A stretch of DNA of 37,088 nucleotides from Coleophoma eucalyptorum (lineage: Eukaryota; Ascomycota; Leotiomycetes; Helotiales; Dermateaceae): assembly GCA_026120035.1 (NCBI GenBank), contig JALRME010000085.1, positions 1 through 37,088 of the forward strand, given 5' to 3'. Position numbers and translations under genes: made by a program. The stretch's first letter is position 1. Every line of letters begins with the position of its first letter. Under the pieces are notes generated by a model, which did no database searches, was not told where the DNA came from, and saw only the letters and a program-made list of their open reading frames with translations. Below, piece after piece: positions 1-9,240 of the stretch.

Positions 1-198
1 AATTGCTTTTTCCTTTCGGGAGCTTCGTACGGATCGGGAAGCATCCCGGTAGATATATCGGTAAACATATCAGGCCTAATTCTCGGGATGTCCCGACAGG
101 TACCTAGGTCGTAAGACCTTTATTCATATATTTATTAGCTTTAGTTTATTTTTAAGTAGAAAGGGAGGAAAACTTACTTTTGAAATCTATGGTCAATG

Positions 199-1626
199 TT
201 ATAGGCTCGCATTTAAAAATATTTGGAGCACTGTCGTTAAATATAGCATACTGTATGTACTACTTCCATCAAAACAGAATGTAGCTGTACCGCTAGGGAA
301 TACCGTGTTATAATACGTGATCTCATTTTGACTACCCAAAGAGAATGTAGAGCTAATCATAGAGTCCATTAGGCTGGTCAGAGCTAGCAAGGTATATCCT
401 AGATCGATAATATTTTCCGGAAGGATAGAAACAAAAGCCGTCCCGTTGCTAAGTTGGCCGTTCAATACAGTATTGTGAAGGGCAATGCCGCCGTGCAGTC
501 AGACACGGTTGTAAAATCGGTGCTATTACCAACACTAATAAAGGTTACACCGGGTTGAATCTGACGCCCTCCAGCTTGTCGCCTTGCAATTCCATCAGTG
601 GTGGCTGCCTGTGCTTTAGCCTCCACCACAATGAGAAATGCGTCGGTCAGGACTGGAGGATTTGATGAAGTAGATGATGGCACAATTAAGTACTGTCGGA
701 GTTGTAGAGACGGCAGAAGTCGCATTAAACATTGTCGTAACACCACCCGAAGTTGAATATGTGGATGGTTGTGTAGTTGAGGATGTCCTAGGGGCATATT
801 TCAAAGAATCTGTACTCAAATCTGAAGAGAGCGAGGAAGTCGAAGACGACGTTGAAGACAAAGATACAGTAAGTAATGAACTTGTTGTTGATGATACCGT
901 CGAGATCGTCGATAAGGTCGAACTCGATATTGTGCTAGACATAGAATGTGATATAGCCATAATCGATAGCACTAATACAGAATCCACTAATGAGTCCCCT
1001 ATATCGCAAATAGCGACTTTGATTATATTGTAGTCCGAAGATGTTGTAAGATTACGGATAACGTCAAAGGAATCGGTAGAAGAATCGTAACCGAAGAATT
1101 CTGGGTTGAAATCTGCCGACTGGGGCTGAGTAGAGCTATATACACTAAGCCCAGATGATAACCCATCGTTAAGGATAGAAACGTCGTTAATCAAGATACC
1201 TGCTATATCTGTATGATCGAAATCACCACTTATAATTCGACTAGGATCTTCTTCTCCCGATGCCAGTACCACACTTGCCTGGTATCTATTATAGTCAGTG
1301 GGGAGACTGACATTCAATGTGATTGTTACAGCATCATAATTTGCAGTCGTACTATTGAGTAAGTTACAAATTGGATTTGCGCTAGGGCTGTTGCTCCAAC
1401 TAGTATTCAAACTGTTACTAGTACCGATGAAAGGCTCTGGAGCATTTCCAGTCGATAATATAAGTCCTTGGCCTATCGTAAGTCCGATAACGGGATCGGA
1501 TGTGAACGAGGCAAGCCCAGCGCAGTTACCAGATTATGCAATGGAATTTAAAACAATCCCAGATCCCAGAGCAGCAGCAGCGATGGCTGTGAGAGTGGAG
1601 TCGCAACTTGATAGAGTATTGCCCAT
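199..1626 (-). pseudogene. Broken gene for a Ser/Thr-rich secreted protein with a choice-of-anchor-L-like domain
   Basis: The minus strand reads from an ATG at 1626 (MGNTLSSCDSTLTAIAAAAL) through a beta-rich segment whose pattern (LGSGIVLNSIA, then SGNC, then GQGLILSTGNAPEPF, then ASGEEDPS) resembles the choice-of-anchor L domain of surface proteins, and then a long Ser/Thr-rich linker (about 985-700) typical of cell-wall or GPI proteins. The frame is broken: codon 31 is TAA (1534-1536) in the middle of the conserved block, where relatives tend to have Tyr; the frame must shift near 640-660 to reach VLTDAFLIVVEAKAQA, and again near 465 to reach NGQLSNGTAFVS, ending at 199. No GT...AG pair explains these joins. 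I see no signal peptide in the readable frame, so the true first exon may be lost. The anchor-L match is from memory of the family pattern, not a search. Some breaks could be sequencing errors, but three in one gene favour decay. Confidence 0.6.
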
Positions 1627-2015
1627 TGCCACTGAATATATATATCTCTATATATTAGCTCGCCGAAGTGCAACAGGTGGTGTAGCTGAGACTGGGCTTG
1701 CCGCGTATCACTAATCCCCGATTCTATATTATCAATCTTGCATAGATGAATTATATTCGCTTGTGAAGTCCGACTTGATTAAAGACTGTTAAGGAGTACT
1801 ATTGATTCTCAATATTTCCAATAAAGCTCTGTTGGTGACACTGTAGGTCAGTAGGTATATAAGGATTTGAAAGAGGCGCTCCCTTATAAGTGCCGTTTTA
1901 TGTACCTACATTGCATGATCATTCTTATCTGACAAGTCGTTACTGGAACGGGGAGTTTAAATCTAATCCAATCACCAGAATTTAAGGTTTAAATTCAAAC
2001 CAACAAAGTTATTAC
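1627..2015. other. Intergenic, upstream side of the broken anchor-L gene
   Basis: No gene is seen. An AT-run with alternating TA lies at about 1636-1655. The sequence becomes more AT-rich toward the repeat block that follows. Confidence 0.5.
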
Positions 2016-2185
2016 TGTCTCATTTTGACTGAGTTCAAAGGTATGGGCAATAAACATGCACTAAGAGCCTTATATCGACTGAATCCTATAGGTCTCGTAC
2101 GAAGGACACAAAAAAGAGAGGAAGAAAAGGAGAATTTCCATATCATGTCTCCTTTATATGCTTCCTGGGTCCGGAACCTAGGCTG
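2016..2185 (-). mobile_element. LTR-like repeat fragment, minus orientation
   Basis: Read on the minus strand this segment contains GACCCAGGAAGCATATAAAG, then a T/C-rich stretch, then TCGTACGAGACCTATAGGAT, and ends with ...AGACA at 2016. The same series of blocks in the same order occurs on the plus strand at 2519-2640, about 90% identical over roughly 115 bp by eye. A TATAAAG box followed by a pyrimidine tract and a terminal ACA fits the U3/R part of an LTR. No coding region of a retroelement is attached. The outer (5') border on this copy is not clear. Confidence 0.55.
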
Positions 2186-2465
2186 TGCACCAAAACCGGA
2201 AAAACCAGACCACCCATAAAACCGGACCAGACCCGTGGGTGGTTTTTCAAATTTTCCAACCCAGAAACCAGAACACTGGTTAACCATTGGGACAAAAAAC
2301 AAGGGGGTTTTGGCCTTAAACCAGTGATTCAGGTAGAACCCACTAGTCTTTTAACCAGCCTATATAACCATTATGTAATTTTATACTACAGTATAGAGGG
2401 GGAGAGGTCCCTAAAAAGAGAGGGGGGATCTACCCAGAGGTCATAATTGGATTGTACAGCATATA
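2186..2465. other. Spacer between inverted LTR-like copies, with a hairpin
   Basis: The spacer is full of ACCAG/AACC words. It contains an inverted repeat: ACCACCCAT at about 2208 faces GTGGGTGGT at about 2236, giving a stem of about 9 bp with a short loop. No gene is seen. Confidence 0.4.
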
Positions 2466-2690
2466 TGTCACGTGACCACACGACCAGCATAAGCGACTAT
2501 GACCAGAGTCGGACGGGATTCGGACCCAGGAAGCATATAAAGGAGACATGACATGGAAATTGGTTTCTTTCTCCTTTTCTTCCTATCTTTTTTGTGTCCT
2601 TCGTACGAGACCTATAGGATTCGGATCAATATAAGGTTATTATGCTCCCAAGCACCTCTATCCCGCCTTTGATTCATTTTTATCGTTACA
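2466..2690 (+). mobile_element. Probable solo LTR, plus orientation
   Basis: The segment begins TGTCACGTGACC and ends TTATCGTTACA, so it has the TG...CA ends of an LTR (about 225 bp). Inside are a TATA box (AGCATATAAAGG, about 2535), a pyrimidine tract and the block TCGTACGAGACCTATAGGAT. The stretch from about 2519 to 2640 is repeated in opposite orientation at 2060-2185. The flanking five bases (ATATA and TGTAG) do not match, so there is no target-site duplication at these exact ends; the ends may be misplaced or rearranged. Confidence 0.5.
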
Positions 2691-3480
2691 TGTAGAACGA
2701 ATGTATAATTTTGGATGCCCTAATGTTGTATTAGGGTGAACCCAACACAATCGATATCTAAATAGGGCCTCTAAGTACTTACTTTACTTATTAATTTTAT
2801 TTATTTAAATTAGATCTAAACTAGATTTAAATTCGACCTAAGTCGCTAGACGACTCAGAGAATATGTATCTGATAATTAATACGATTAGAGCTACAGCTT
2901 GAGTCTAGCTTGGATAGATCTTAAAGAGGACTTAGCCTAGTTAGGCCTCGATTTAGGTTGAGCTTAATCATAGACCGAGGTAGCCTATCCCGAGGGCTGA
3001 TTTAAACTTATTGTTGGCATCAAGCCACCTTACTAGGTTTGAATCTTAATTAAATAGAATCACATAATATCCATGTAAAATACTTAATTAATTACAAATT
3101 ACATAATAATCATCTAATATGTAACCAGCTTTTGATACATTGAACCATTTTAATCGTCCAGAAAAATAGTTTATTATTATTCAATAGCATTATTATATAT
3201 AAAGATATAGACGTTTTGAACTTAACATTTAATATTTAATTCTAAAATTGCTCTTAAATTTAACGTAAGCTACACTAGTTATGAACCTTTAGCTTGTTAG
3301 TAAACCATAATCTAGTTAATAAGCACTAGCATAAGCTATGAGCTTAAATCGGCTTTAGAGATAGAGCTAGGCTTAGTATAAGATAAAGCTAGACCTAAGC
3401 TACTTAGAAAGAGCCTTTTAGTTAGAATTCAAGCTTATTCATATAGAGAGGTAGTATAATATAAGTAAGGTACATTATTA

Positions 3481-3595
3481 CCGTCCTATATGAAACTCAA
3501 TTCTAGCTCTAGTAAGATCTAAGTCGGATCTGAAGCGGATTTAAGCTAAAATTCCAATCGATTTGATTTAGATTTAACTCTGGCTTGATGCTAAG
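3481..3595 (+). repeat. Diverged direct repeat, copy 1
   Basis: Contains the series TAGCTCTAG, GGATCTGAAGCGGAT, AAGCTAAAA, then ATTTGATTTAGATTTAACTC. Copy 2 at 4046-4145 has the same series with transition-type changes. Confidence 0.6.
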
Positions 3596-4045
3596 TCTAA
3601 TTTAAGCCTAGTTCAAATCGGGTTAAAACTTAATTTAAATATACTCTCTAGCTCTATTTGATTTAAAACCCGGATTGAATGCCATTGAAAAAGAAGAGGC
3701 CCTCTACTTGTAGCTTAGGTCTAGCTTATAAAGGTCTAATTCTTTCTTTTGCCGTATCCATTGGGCCATCCTCAACTACGATATAGATAATACATAACTA
3801 GGTATATTACATATAAACTAGGTACCAACTCAATGTTTTACTTGTAACGTTTCTTCTTTTATACATACTAGTACTTAAGGTACTATGTTGTAATAGATCT
3901 GTAGTAATTAATAGCTAGAAGATAGGTTAGCTAGCAAAGTCAGAATTCTTCAGTACTAGCTACAAATTTCTACATGCTTCGTTCGATTCACAAGAGCTAA
4001 CAGAAATAGCTACATTGGATGGTTATATTAGTGCCATCCTACATA

Positions 4046-4145
4046 AAACTAAAAGTTAGCTCTAGCTAGATACAAATTGGATCTAAAACGGATGCAAGCT
4101 AAAAATGTAATCCATTTGATTTGGATTTAACTCAGAATTGATACA
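4046..4145 (+). repeat. Diverged direct repeat, copy 2
   Basis: Contains TAGCTCTAG, GGATCTAAAACGGAT, AAGCTAAAAA, then CATTTGATTTGGATTTAACTC, in the same order and spacing as copy 1 at 3481-3595. Confidence 0.6.
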
Positions 4146-4540
4146 ACATGTTAGAGATGGTAGATGAATCTAGTGCCGGGTTTAGACTTGAGTTAGACTT
4201 AAAGTCGACTTAGACCCGATTTGAACCTAATTCAAAATGAATAAAACAAGTCATACGATTGTATATAAATTAATAATTATAATAAGTCTAGTAATTATTA
4301 AGTCTACCTTTGCCTAAGAGTAACTTAACAATGGGCTTTTAGTACTCTGATCCTTGTAAGCATGATAGCGTAAAATAAAACTCTTACATCTGTCGATGAC
4401 TCCAAAGCTATAGACCTGGGGATAGAAACAGTAGAAAGCAATGAATGTAGCACGAGAAGCAAGTGCCTTTGAATGGTAAGCCACGAAATACCTACCGGCT
4501 GTGGCACAGCTCCTTATAGTTATGCCAAGCTTGTACGTAC

Positions 4541-5150
4541 CTATTGACTATTTAAGTTTAGGCTAGCCAGCAGGTCAGCGGGTCAGACAAGTGGAAGGAG
4601 GATAGAAGCTTTCGCATTGAAGCCGAGTCATGACGGTTCTGAGTAGAAGGATGGCGTAGGAGGTCCGGAAAATTAGCAAATCATTAGGAAGATCTCCAGA
4701 TTCTCCTCACTTGGTATAAAATGGGCACAGACTGCTGGATGTCAGACTCTGTCCCAAGCCGCATTCGCAAAAGCCGCATTCCCATTCGCTGAGGTCGGGA
4801 CTTTAAGCAAATCGAAGCGTAGCATAAGCGAGAGCGGGAGCGTGTACGAGAACAAGCGAACTAAAACTATATCGCACCACTCGACCAATCACATCACGGT
4901 CACAACGAGCCCAAGACCAAGTATATCGTACTGAGTATTGGCCAGTAATATATCACAGCCACAACAAAAACACACAGAGTGTAGGGCACCGCGCCTTGAC
5001 CAGTCAAATCGCAGACATAACGAATATGCGACTCCTGACAGCTCACAGCTCATAGCGGCGGCACCCTTCTTTCCATGCATCTCATGTCGTTCTTCGTTCT
5101 TTGCTCTTCGCTCTACCGCTAGCCACAGCTCTTCCCGCCTGGCAGTTTCA
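4541..5150. other. Intergenic, left flank of a broken gene
   Basis: No supported gene. The composition rises from AT-rich to normal. A short duplication (AAGCCGCATTC, twice near 4757-4780) is present. The stretch may be the former promoter and leader of the broken gene at 5151. Confidence 0.4.
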
Positions 5151-5694
5151 ATGCCACCGCAGCCAAAGGTCATCCGGCTCACCAATCGCGACGAGTACGA
5201 GGTGTTGCTCGTCTCTAACCTTAATGCCAGTCCTCAGCGCCCCGTCGTTTACCTCCAACATCGGCCCAGTCTTCAGGAACCACATCTACCACATCACCTA
5301 TCCGCAATGCCACAATTTGGCATCCCTACGGCAAGAATTTCGGTGTTATGCATTAAAGTTATCCCAAGACCTGCCGAGGTGGGATTGATTCCAGTCGTGC
5401 AAGTGCCGCTGGGTAATCATCTGCGTCTCGTTGGCAGCGCTCCGTGGAGCTCTTGTTGCAGATGATGGCATAGCAGTCCCAAGCGATCTGCAAATCGACA
5501 TGATCTCCCTGCTTAATTTATATTGCGGTACATACCTCGAGCAGCGTAATTTGCTCCATGACCAAAGAGACAGGATGAATACGACTTTCTCGCTCATGGG
5601 GGAGTTTAGCCCCCCTGGAAATGTTGCTGCGGAGACCACAGAATCCTACTACGTAGCTGAGGGGCTGCTCTGGATGATGCTGTGCAAGATATAA
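5151..5694 (+). pseudogene. Remnant of a protein gene of unknown family
   Basis: From the ATG at 5151 the sequence reads MPPQPKVIRLTNRDEYEVLL and goes on to about residue 35, then the coding sense moves by one frame near 5245 to read TSNIGPVFRNHIYHITYPQC. In that second frame a TGA at 5386-5388 interrupts PRWD-stop-FQSCKCRWVI; a TGG (Trp) to TGA change would fit. The frame then stays open through ADDGIAVPSDLQ, LNLYCGTYLEQRNLLHDQRD and ends at a TAA at 5692. I do not recognise the family. It could also be a small intact gene whose introns I fail to see, but no convincing GT...AG pair bridges the stop. Its last codons overlap the TATA box of the next gene. Confidence 0.4.
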
Positions 5695-5696
5695 AG
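5690..5696 (+). promoter_or_regulatory. TATA box of the peroxygenase gene
   Basis: TATAAAG lies about 100 bp before the ATG at 5794, a usual distance for a strong fungal promoter. The TAA inside it is also the stop codon of the broken upstream reading frame. Confidence 0.45.
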
Positions 5697-5793
5697 AGGC
5701 ATTGCAGATCTGCCGAAATAACAACCTCTACTCATCAGCTTCTCGTTCATTCATACACTCATTCATTATCACCAGTCCTATACCGAAGCTAAA

Positions 5794-6965
5794 ATGAAGG
5801 TCGTTATTCTCTCCGCTGCTTTGACCATTTCCTCTGCCTATGCGCAAGGTTCTGTCGACCAATGGGCCCCCGCCGGTCCAGATGACTGTATGGAAGATAA
5901 TCCAGAAGAGACTTCATAAAAGACTAACCTTCGTTCTCTAGTTCGAGGCCCTTGTCCTATGATGAACACCTTGGCCAACCATGGATTCCTCCCCCACGAT
6001 GGTAGAAATATTACTAGGGAAACCGCTATTCATGCTTTGAAATCCGGACTCAACTTCGATCCTACTCTCGCTGGGACCATGTGGGATCATGCTATTGTTT
6101 CCAACCCTGAGCCTAATGCTACTTTCTTCTCTCTGTAAGAGCTCCCGAGGTCGATTTACCGCTTTGCCTCCCGCTAGAAGAATATATCCGGCTGTTAATC
6201 TAGGCAGGATTAGCCTCGGTCTCCTGTATATACCAAACCTGTCAAATGCTAACCCGTACTCTCATAGGGACAATCTCAACCGACATAATGTCTTGGAACA
6301 CGACGCAAGCTTGAGGTTAGTTTGCAGTTCCAGTTCTCTAGCTATATGCTCTTCTCCCAGCACCAATTACGGTATTCGTAGTGGTCGAGCATTTCTAACA
6401 CGCTCCCAACCGCCCTTAGTTCGTGCAATGCTAACTATGAAACCACTAGTCGCTCCGATGCTTTCTTTGGAAATAATCATATCTTCAACCAGACCGTTTT
6501 CGATACAACAACGGCATACTGGCCCGATCCTATCCTCACCGCAGACCAGTTAGCCAATGGTAAGATCGCACGTCAACTCGCCTCAAAAGCATCCAACCCC
6601 AACTACACCTTCACTACGACAGCCGAGGCATTCAGTCTCGGAGAGGTGGCTGCCCCAGTTATCGTCTTTGGGGACTTAGAATCTGCAACTGTCAACAAGA
6701 GCCTGATCTTGTTTTTCTTCGGTAAGTCTCGCTGGATGGAGAAAAGCGTCGCCGTTGTGCCTGAGATCTAGTCTGACTGTGGACAATAGAGAATGAACGT
6801 CTTCCCGTCGAGCTGGGATGGGAAGCACCAGTCGAGCCTGTCACTACCGCTGTTGTCTCCAGAATGTCAGCCGTCATCAACAACGCCACCAGCCTTTTGA
6901 CCCCAATCTCCCCCATCGCGCCCGTTGCCGCAGCCAAGCGTCGCGATTTGCACTCTGGCTACTGA
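5794..6965 (+). CDS. Secreted heme-thiolate peroxygenase / haloperoxidase (Peroxidase_2 family)
   Basis: Five exons: 5794-5887, 5942-6134, 6268-6315, 6450-6721, 6790-6965, giving 260 residues. Residues 1-18 (MKVVILSAALTISSAYAQ) form a signal peptide, so the enzyme is exported. The family hallmarks are present: PCP at 35-37, whose Cys36 is the proximal heme ligand, and EHD at 106-108, where Glu, His and Asp shape the distal peroxide site. RHNVLEHDASLSR and FFENERLPVELGW are family signatures. Length fits the short type of unspecific peroxygenases. Several N-x-S/T sites fit secretion. These enzymes use H2O2 to insert oxygen into, or halogenate, organic substrates; the substrate cannot be read from sequence. 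Introns 2 and 3 carry CTAAC branch points. A TATA box lies 100 bp upstream. A non-secreted relative is at 9784-10715, with a peroxiredoxin between them. Confidence 0.9.
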
Positions 6966-7525
6966 GTATCTCACGAAGCAATAGGGATCCGTTGTGGATG
7001 GTGACGATGATGGCGGTGGGAAGGTTCTTCGGTGCTCACAGATGTTGGAGTGTTTCTCATTGGTCTTTCTAAGACCACTGGGAGCCTTTTCTGTTGGGGG
7101 CAAGGGGGGAACCCGGATTATTTCCTTTTCTTTGAAAGAGTAGCTTACCGGAGCACGAAAGCATGGCCTATATATATATATATGCTAGCCGGTCTCTCTA
7201 GGCCTCTATATTTTTCTTGGAATTTACTTATATCCTCATGAAGCAACCCATACTTCCACCGCAGTGTGATAAAGCCCATACCCCAGGACGGATAGGTTGG
7301 CTTATTCGGGCTATCTATTTGGTAATAAGGGTTGATGTCAATGCCAAAGCGTATCAAAATATGATCATCTCAGTATTAGTGGCTATATATTTGTATCGGA
7401 TTGATAAGGATTTTAGGGTTACTCATAAACACTTATTCTGTGCAATCAAGAACGTCTGCAGCAACTTCAAGTCGAACAAGACCTCACTTAGCTCAAAGTT
7501 TTAATTAGTCGCAGAAGTCCTACAT
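6966..7525. other. Intergenic with a (TA)n run
   Basis: No intact gene is supported. A TA dinucleotide run of about 15 bp lies at 7169-7183. The right end may contain further decayed sequence of the transcription-factor relic that follows. Confidence 0.4.
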
Positions 7526-8110
7526 GTGAGAGTTGGGCTACTTGCTACTGCTGATTTGAGAGTGTTGCAAGCATCCAAGTTTAGACTTCGAGCACGCAAT
7601 GGCTCACGAGCAGTTTCTACTCTAGTTGCAACTGCAGTCCGCATTGGACAACCATTTGATCTTAACCTTGAGACGGCAAGTCAAACGCCTTTCGAGACCG
7701 AGCTACGACTTCGTACTTGGTACTCTATTGCTATACTTGACCTTCAGACTGTATTTGATAGCGGTTCAAGTCGGCCCTTGCCACCAGTAGTGACGCATTC
7801 TCAGGCCCGGCCCCGTTGCCCACCAATGACGTAGATATCTCACTTTCTGATCTGATGCCTGCTTATGAAAGGCCATTCTGACGAAAATGACTCCATGCTA
7901 TGCGATACACGAGATGCTCAGGCAAGTGCAAAGAATGATATGTGTCTCGAGAGATGCTGATGGACACCTACTCATCCAACAAAATTGGGCCCAATGGCAC
8001 GCTATTGTAGAAGATTGTGCCTAGTCTCTAGAGAAGGAATACTTGAAGAATTGACCAATTTACCGCTTCTATAGTTCCAACCCGCCGGCGGATGACGAGT
8101 TCAATGTTCT
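7526..8110 (+). pseudogene. Relic of a fungal-specific transcription factor (Fungal_trans middle domain)
   Basis: Three successive frames give one continuous family pattern. First (7526-about 7800): ATADLRVLQAS, AVSTLVATAVRIGQPFDLNL, then TPFETELRLRTWYSIAILDL, the well-known middle homology region of Zn2Cys6 regulators (usually SPFE-ELRRRLWW-ICILD). Next (about 7816-7878): LPTNDVDISLSDLMP. Then (about 7881-8110): TPCYAIHEMLRQVQRMI, WAQWHAIVEDCA, SLEKEYLKN. The frame shifts near 7800-7816 and near 7878, and there are nonsense codons TAG at 8022-8024 and TGA at 8052-8054. No DNA-binding cluster and no C-terminus are found. It is therefore a dead fragment, not a short gene. Its former targets are unknown; a link to the peroxidase genes beside it is only a guess from position. 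Confidence 0.75.
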
Positions 8111-8130
8111 TCCCAGGTGAAAACAAGACT

Positions 8131-8166
8131 CATTATTACAAGGATCTTCATTATTATAAGGATCTG
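8131..8166 (+). repeat. 18-bp tandem duplication
   Basis: CATTATTACAAGGATCTT is followed at once by CATTATTATAAGGATCTG, two copies differing at two positions. It lies just after the transcription-factor relic. Confidence 0.7.
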
Positions 8167-8255
8167 GAGCAGCAAGTTGTGACATTTGGAAAATTGTTCG
8201 CTTACACCCTTATTCGTCCCTAGTGGCTTGCCGATCAATCCTTAAAAGTGACTCG

Positions 8256-8262
8256 TTAGTCA
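8256..8262 (+). promoter_or_regulatory. Possible Yap1-type site before the peroxiredoxin gene
   Basis: TTAGTCA (TGACTAA on the other strand) matches the Yap1/AP-1 response element T(T/G)ACTAA and sits 258 bp before the peroxiredoxin ATG. Oxidative-stress control through Yap1 is known for such genes in fungi. A 7-bp match can arise by chance. Confidence 0.3.
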
Positions 8263-8519
8263 TCGGCCGCTGCTTAGCTTTACCGCCGGCGGCCGGAATG
8301 CGGAAGGCGGGGCGGGGTCAATGGTGCAATCCGCTTGTGGTGCTTGTGGGATCTAAACATCTCGAACCGAATTCAACGTCGTTTCGGCCTACATCCAAAT
8401 ACATACAGTACCTTGGCGGCAAGAACAAGTACAGGAACAAGGACCCCGAATTCGGCCTTCTAGATCATTGACGAGTACATTAACCGACGTTGACAAGCAC
8501 GCAAGCAAAGCCGACAGAC

Positions 8520-9240
8520 ATGGCAGAACTCAAAGTTGGAGATAGCTTCCCCGAAGGGATCAGCTTCACCTATGTCCCCTATACCGAAGACAAAGGCGAC
8601 ATTACTGCATGTGGGATTCCAATCAGCTACGATGCTTCCAAAGGTTGTTTTGAAATTCCCCAGTCCAGTACTCAATTGCCCATATATTTTACTCTATCCC
8701 ATCCCCCCCTTCTATACAATCTGAACCGCTACATGCTAACAGGTGAACGTGTCTCCAGAATTCGCTGGCAAGAAGGTCGTGCTCTTCTCCGTTCCCGGTG
8801 CCTTCACTCCAGGCTGCTCGGCAAGACATCTCCCAGGGTACATCGAGAATCTGACCCAGCTAAAAGGCAAGGGGGTTGATATCGTCGCCTGCATTGCATT
8901 CAACGACGCGTGGGTGATGAGCGCATGGGGAAAGGCGAATGGGATCAAGGGCGACGACATTGTATACATATCTTCCACTTTTACTTCCCCGGCTCATTAT
9001 CAAACTAGTTCTTTTGTCCTTCTCGTGTAGTCTTTGGGAACAAATGCTAATTGGGTATATTCACAGCTCTTCCTCTCCGACACCGGGACTGAGTTCTCTA
9101 AGAAGCTCGGCTGGACCAGTGGTGAACGCACGGCGCGATATGCCCTCGTTGTTGACCATGGCAAGATTGTCTATGCAGAAAAGGAGCCTGGCCGTGAGGT
9201 CTCGGTTTCCTCTGCTGAGTCTGTTCTAGCCCGCCTCTGA
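8520..9240 (+). CDS. Peroxiredoxin of the Prx5/PMP20 (Asp f 3-like) type
   Basis: Three exons (8520-8643, 8759-8961, 9067-9240) encode 166 residues, the usual size of this family. The peroxidatic Cys61 lies in PGAFTPGCS, and Cys31 (ITACGIP) stands where Asp f 3 has its second conserved cysteine. The enzyme reduces H2O2 and alkyl hydroperoxides with thiol donors. The C-terminus, ...VLARL, fits the loose peroxisomal signal [SAC][KRH][LM], so peroxisomal as well as cytosolic location is possible. For intron 1 the acceptor is the second AG (8757-8758), which gives DASKEFAGKK in line with the family; the earlier AG at 8741-8742 does not keep the frame with the GT donor. The flanking genes both encode H2O2-using heme enzymes. 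Confidence 0.93.

Larger units (their letters stand above)
2691..4540. repeat. AT-rich island of decayed repeats, RIP-like
   Basis: About 1.85 kb with no credible gene, very rich in TA, TTAA, CTAG and TTTAAA words and poor in CpG. Words such as AGCTAGACCTAAGCT and GATTTAAACTTA recur in varied forms. A diverged direct repeat of about 105 bp lies at 3481-3595 and 4046-4145, with differences mostly of the C/T and G/A kind. This is what repeat-induced point mutation leaves behind in ascomycete transposons. The element type cannot be recognised. Confidence 0.6.

Noticed and set aside
674..1033. Acidic 119-codon open frame on the plus strand
   Set aside because: It is the antisense of the Ser/Thr-rich linker of the broken surface gene; Ser codons read backward give Glu/Asp/Val-rich sequence.
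2012..2302. Open frames on both strands inside the LTR-like block
   Set aside because: They lie within a repeated non-coding unit and have no family pattern.
8743..8758. Earlier acceptor for peroxiredoxin intron 1, giving [11 protein letters not shown]
   Set aside because: It needs a donor without GT to keep frame; the later AG fits the GT donor and the family sequence DASKEFAGKK.
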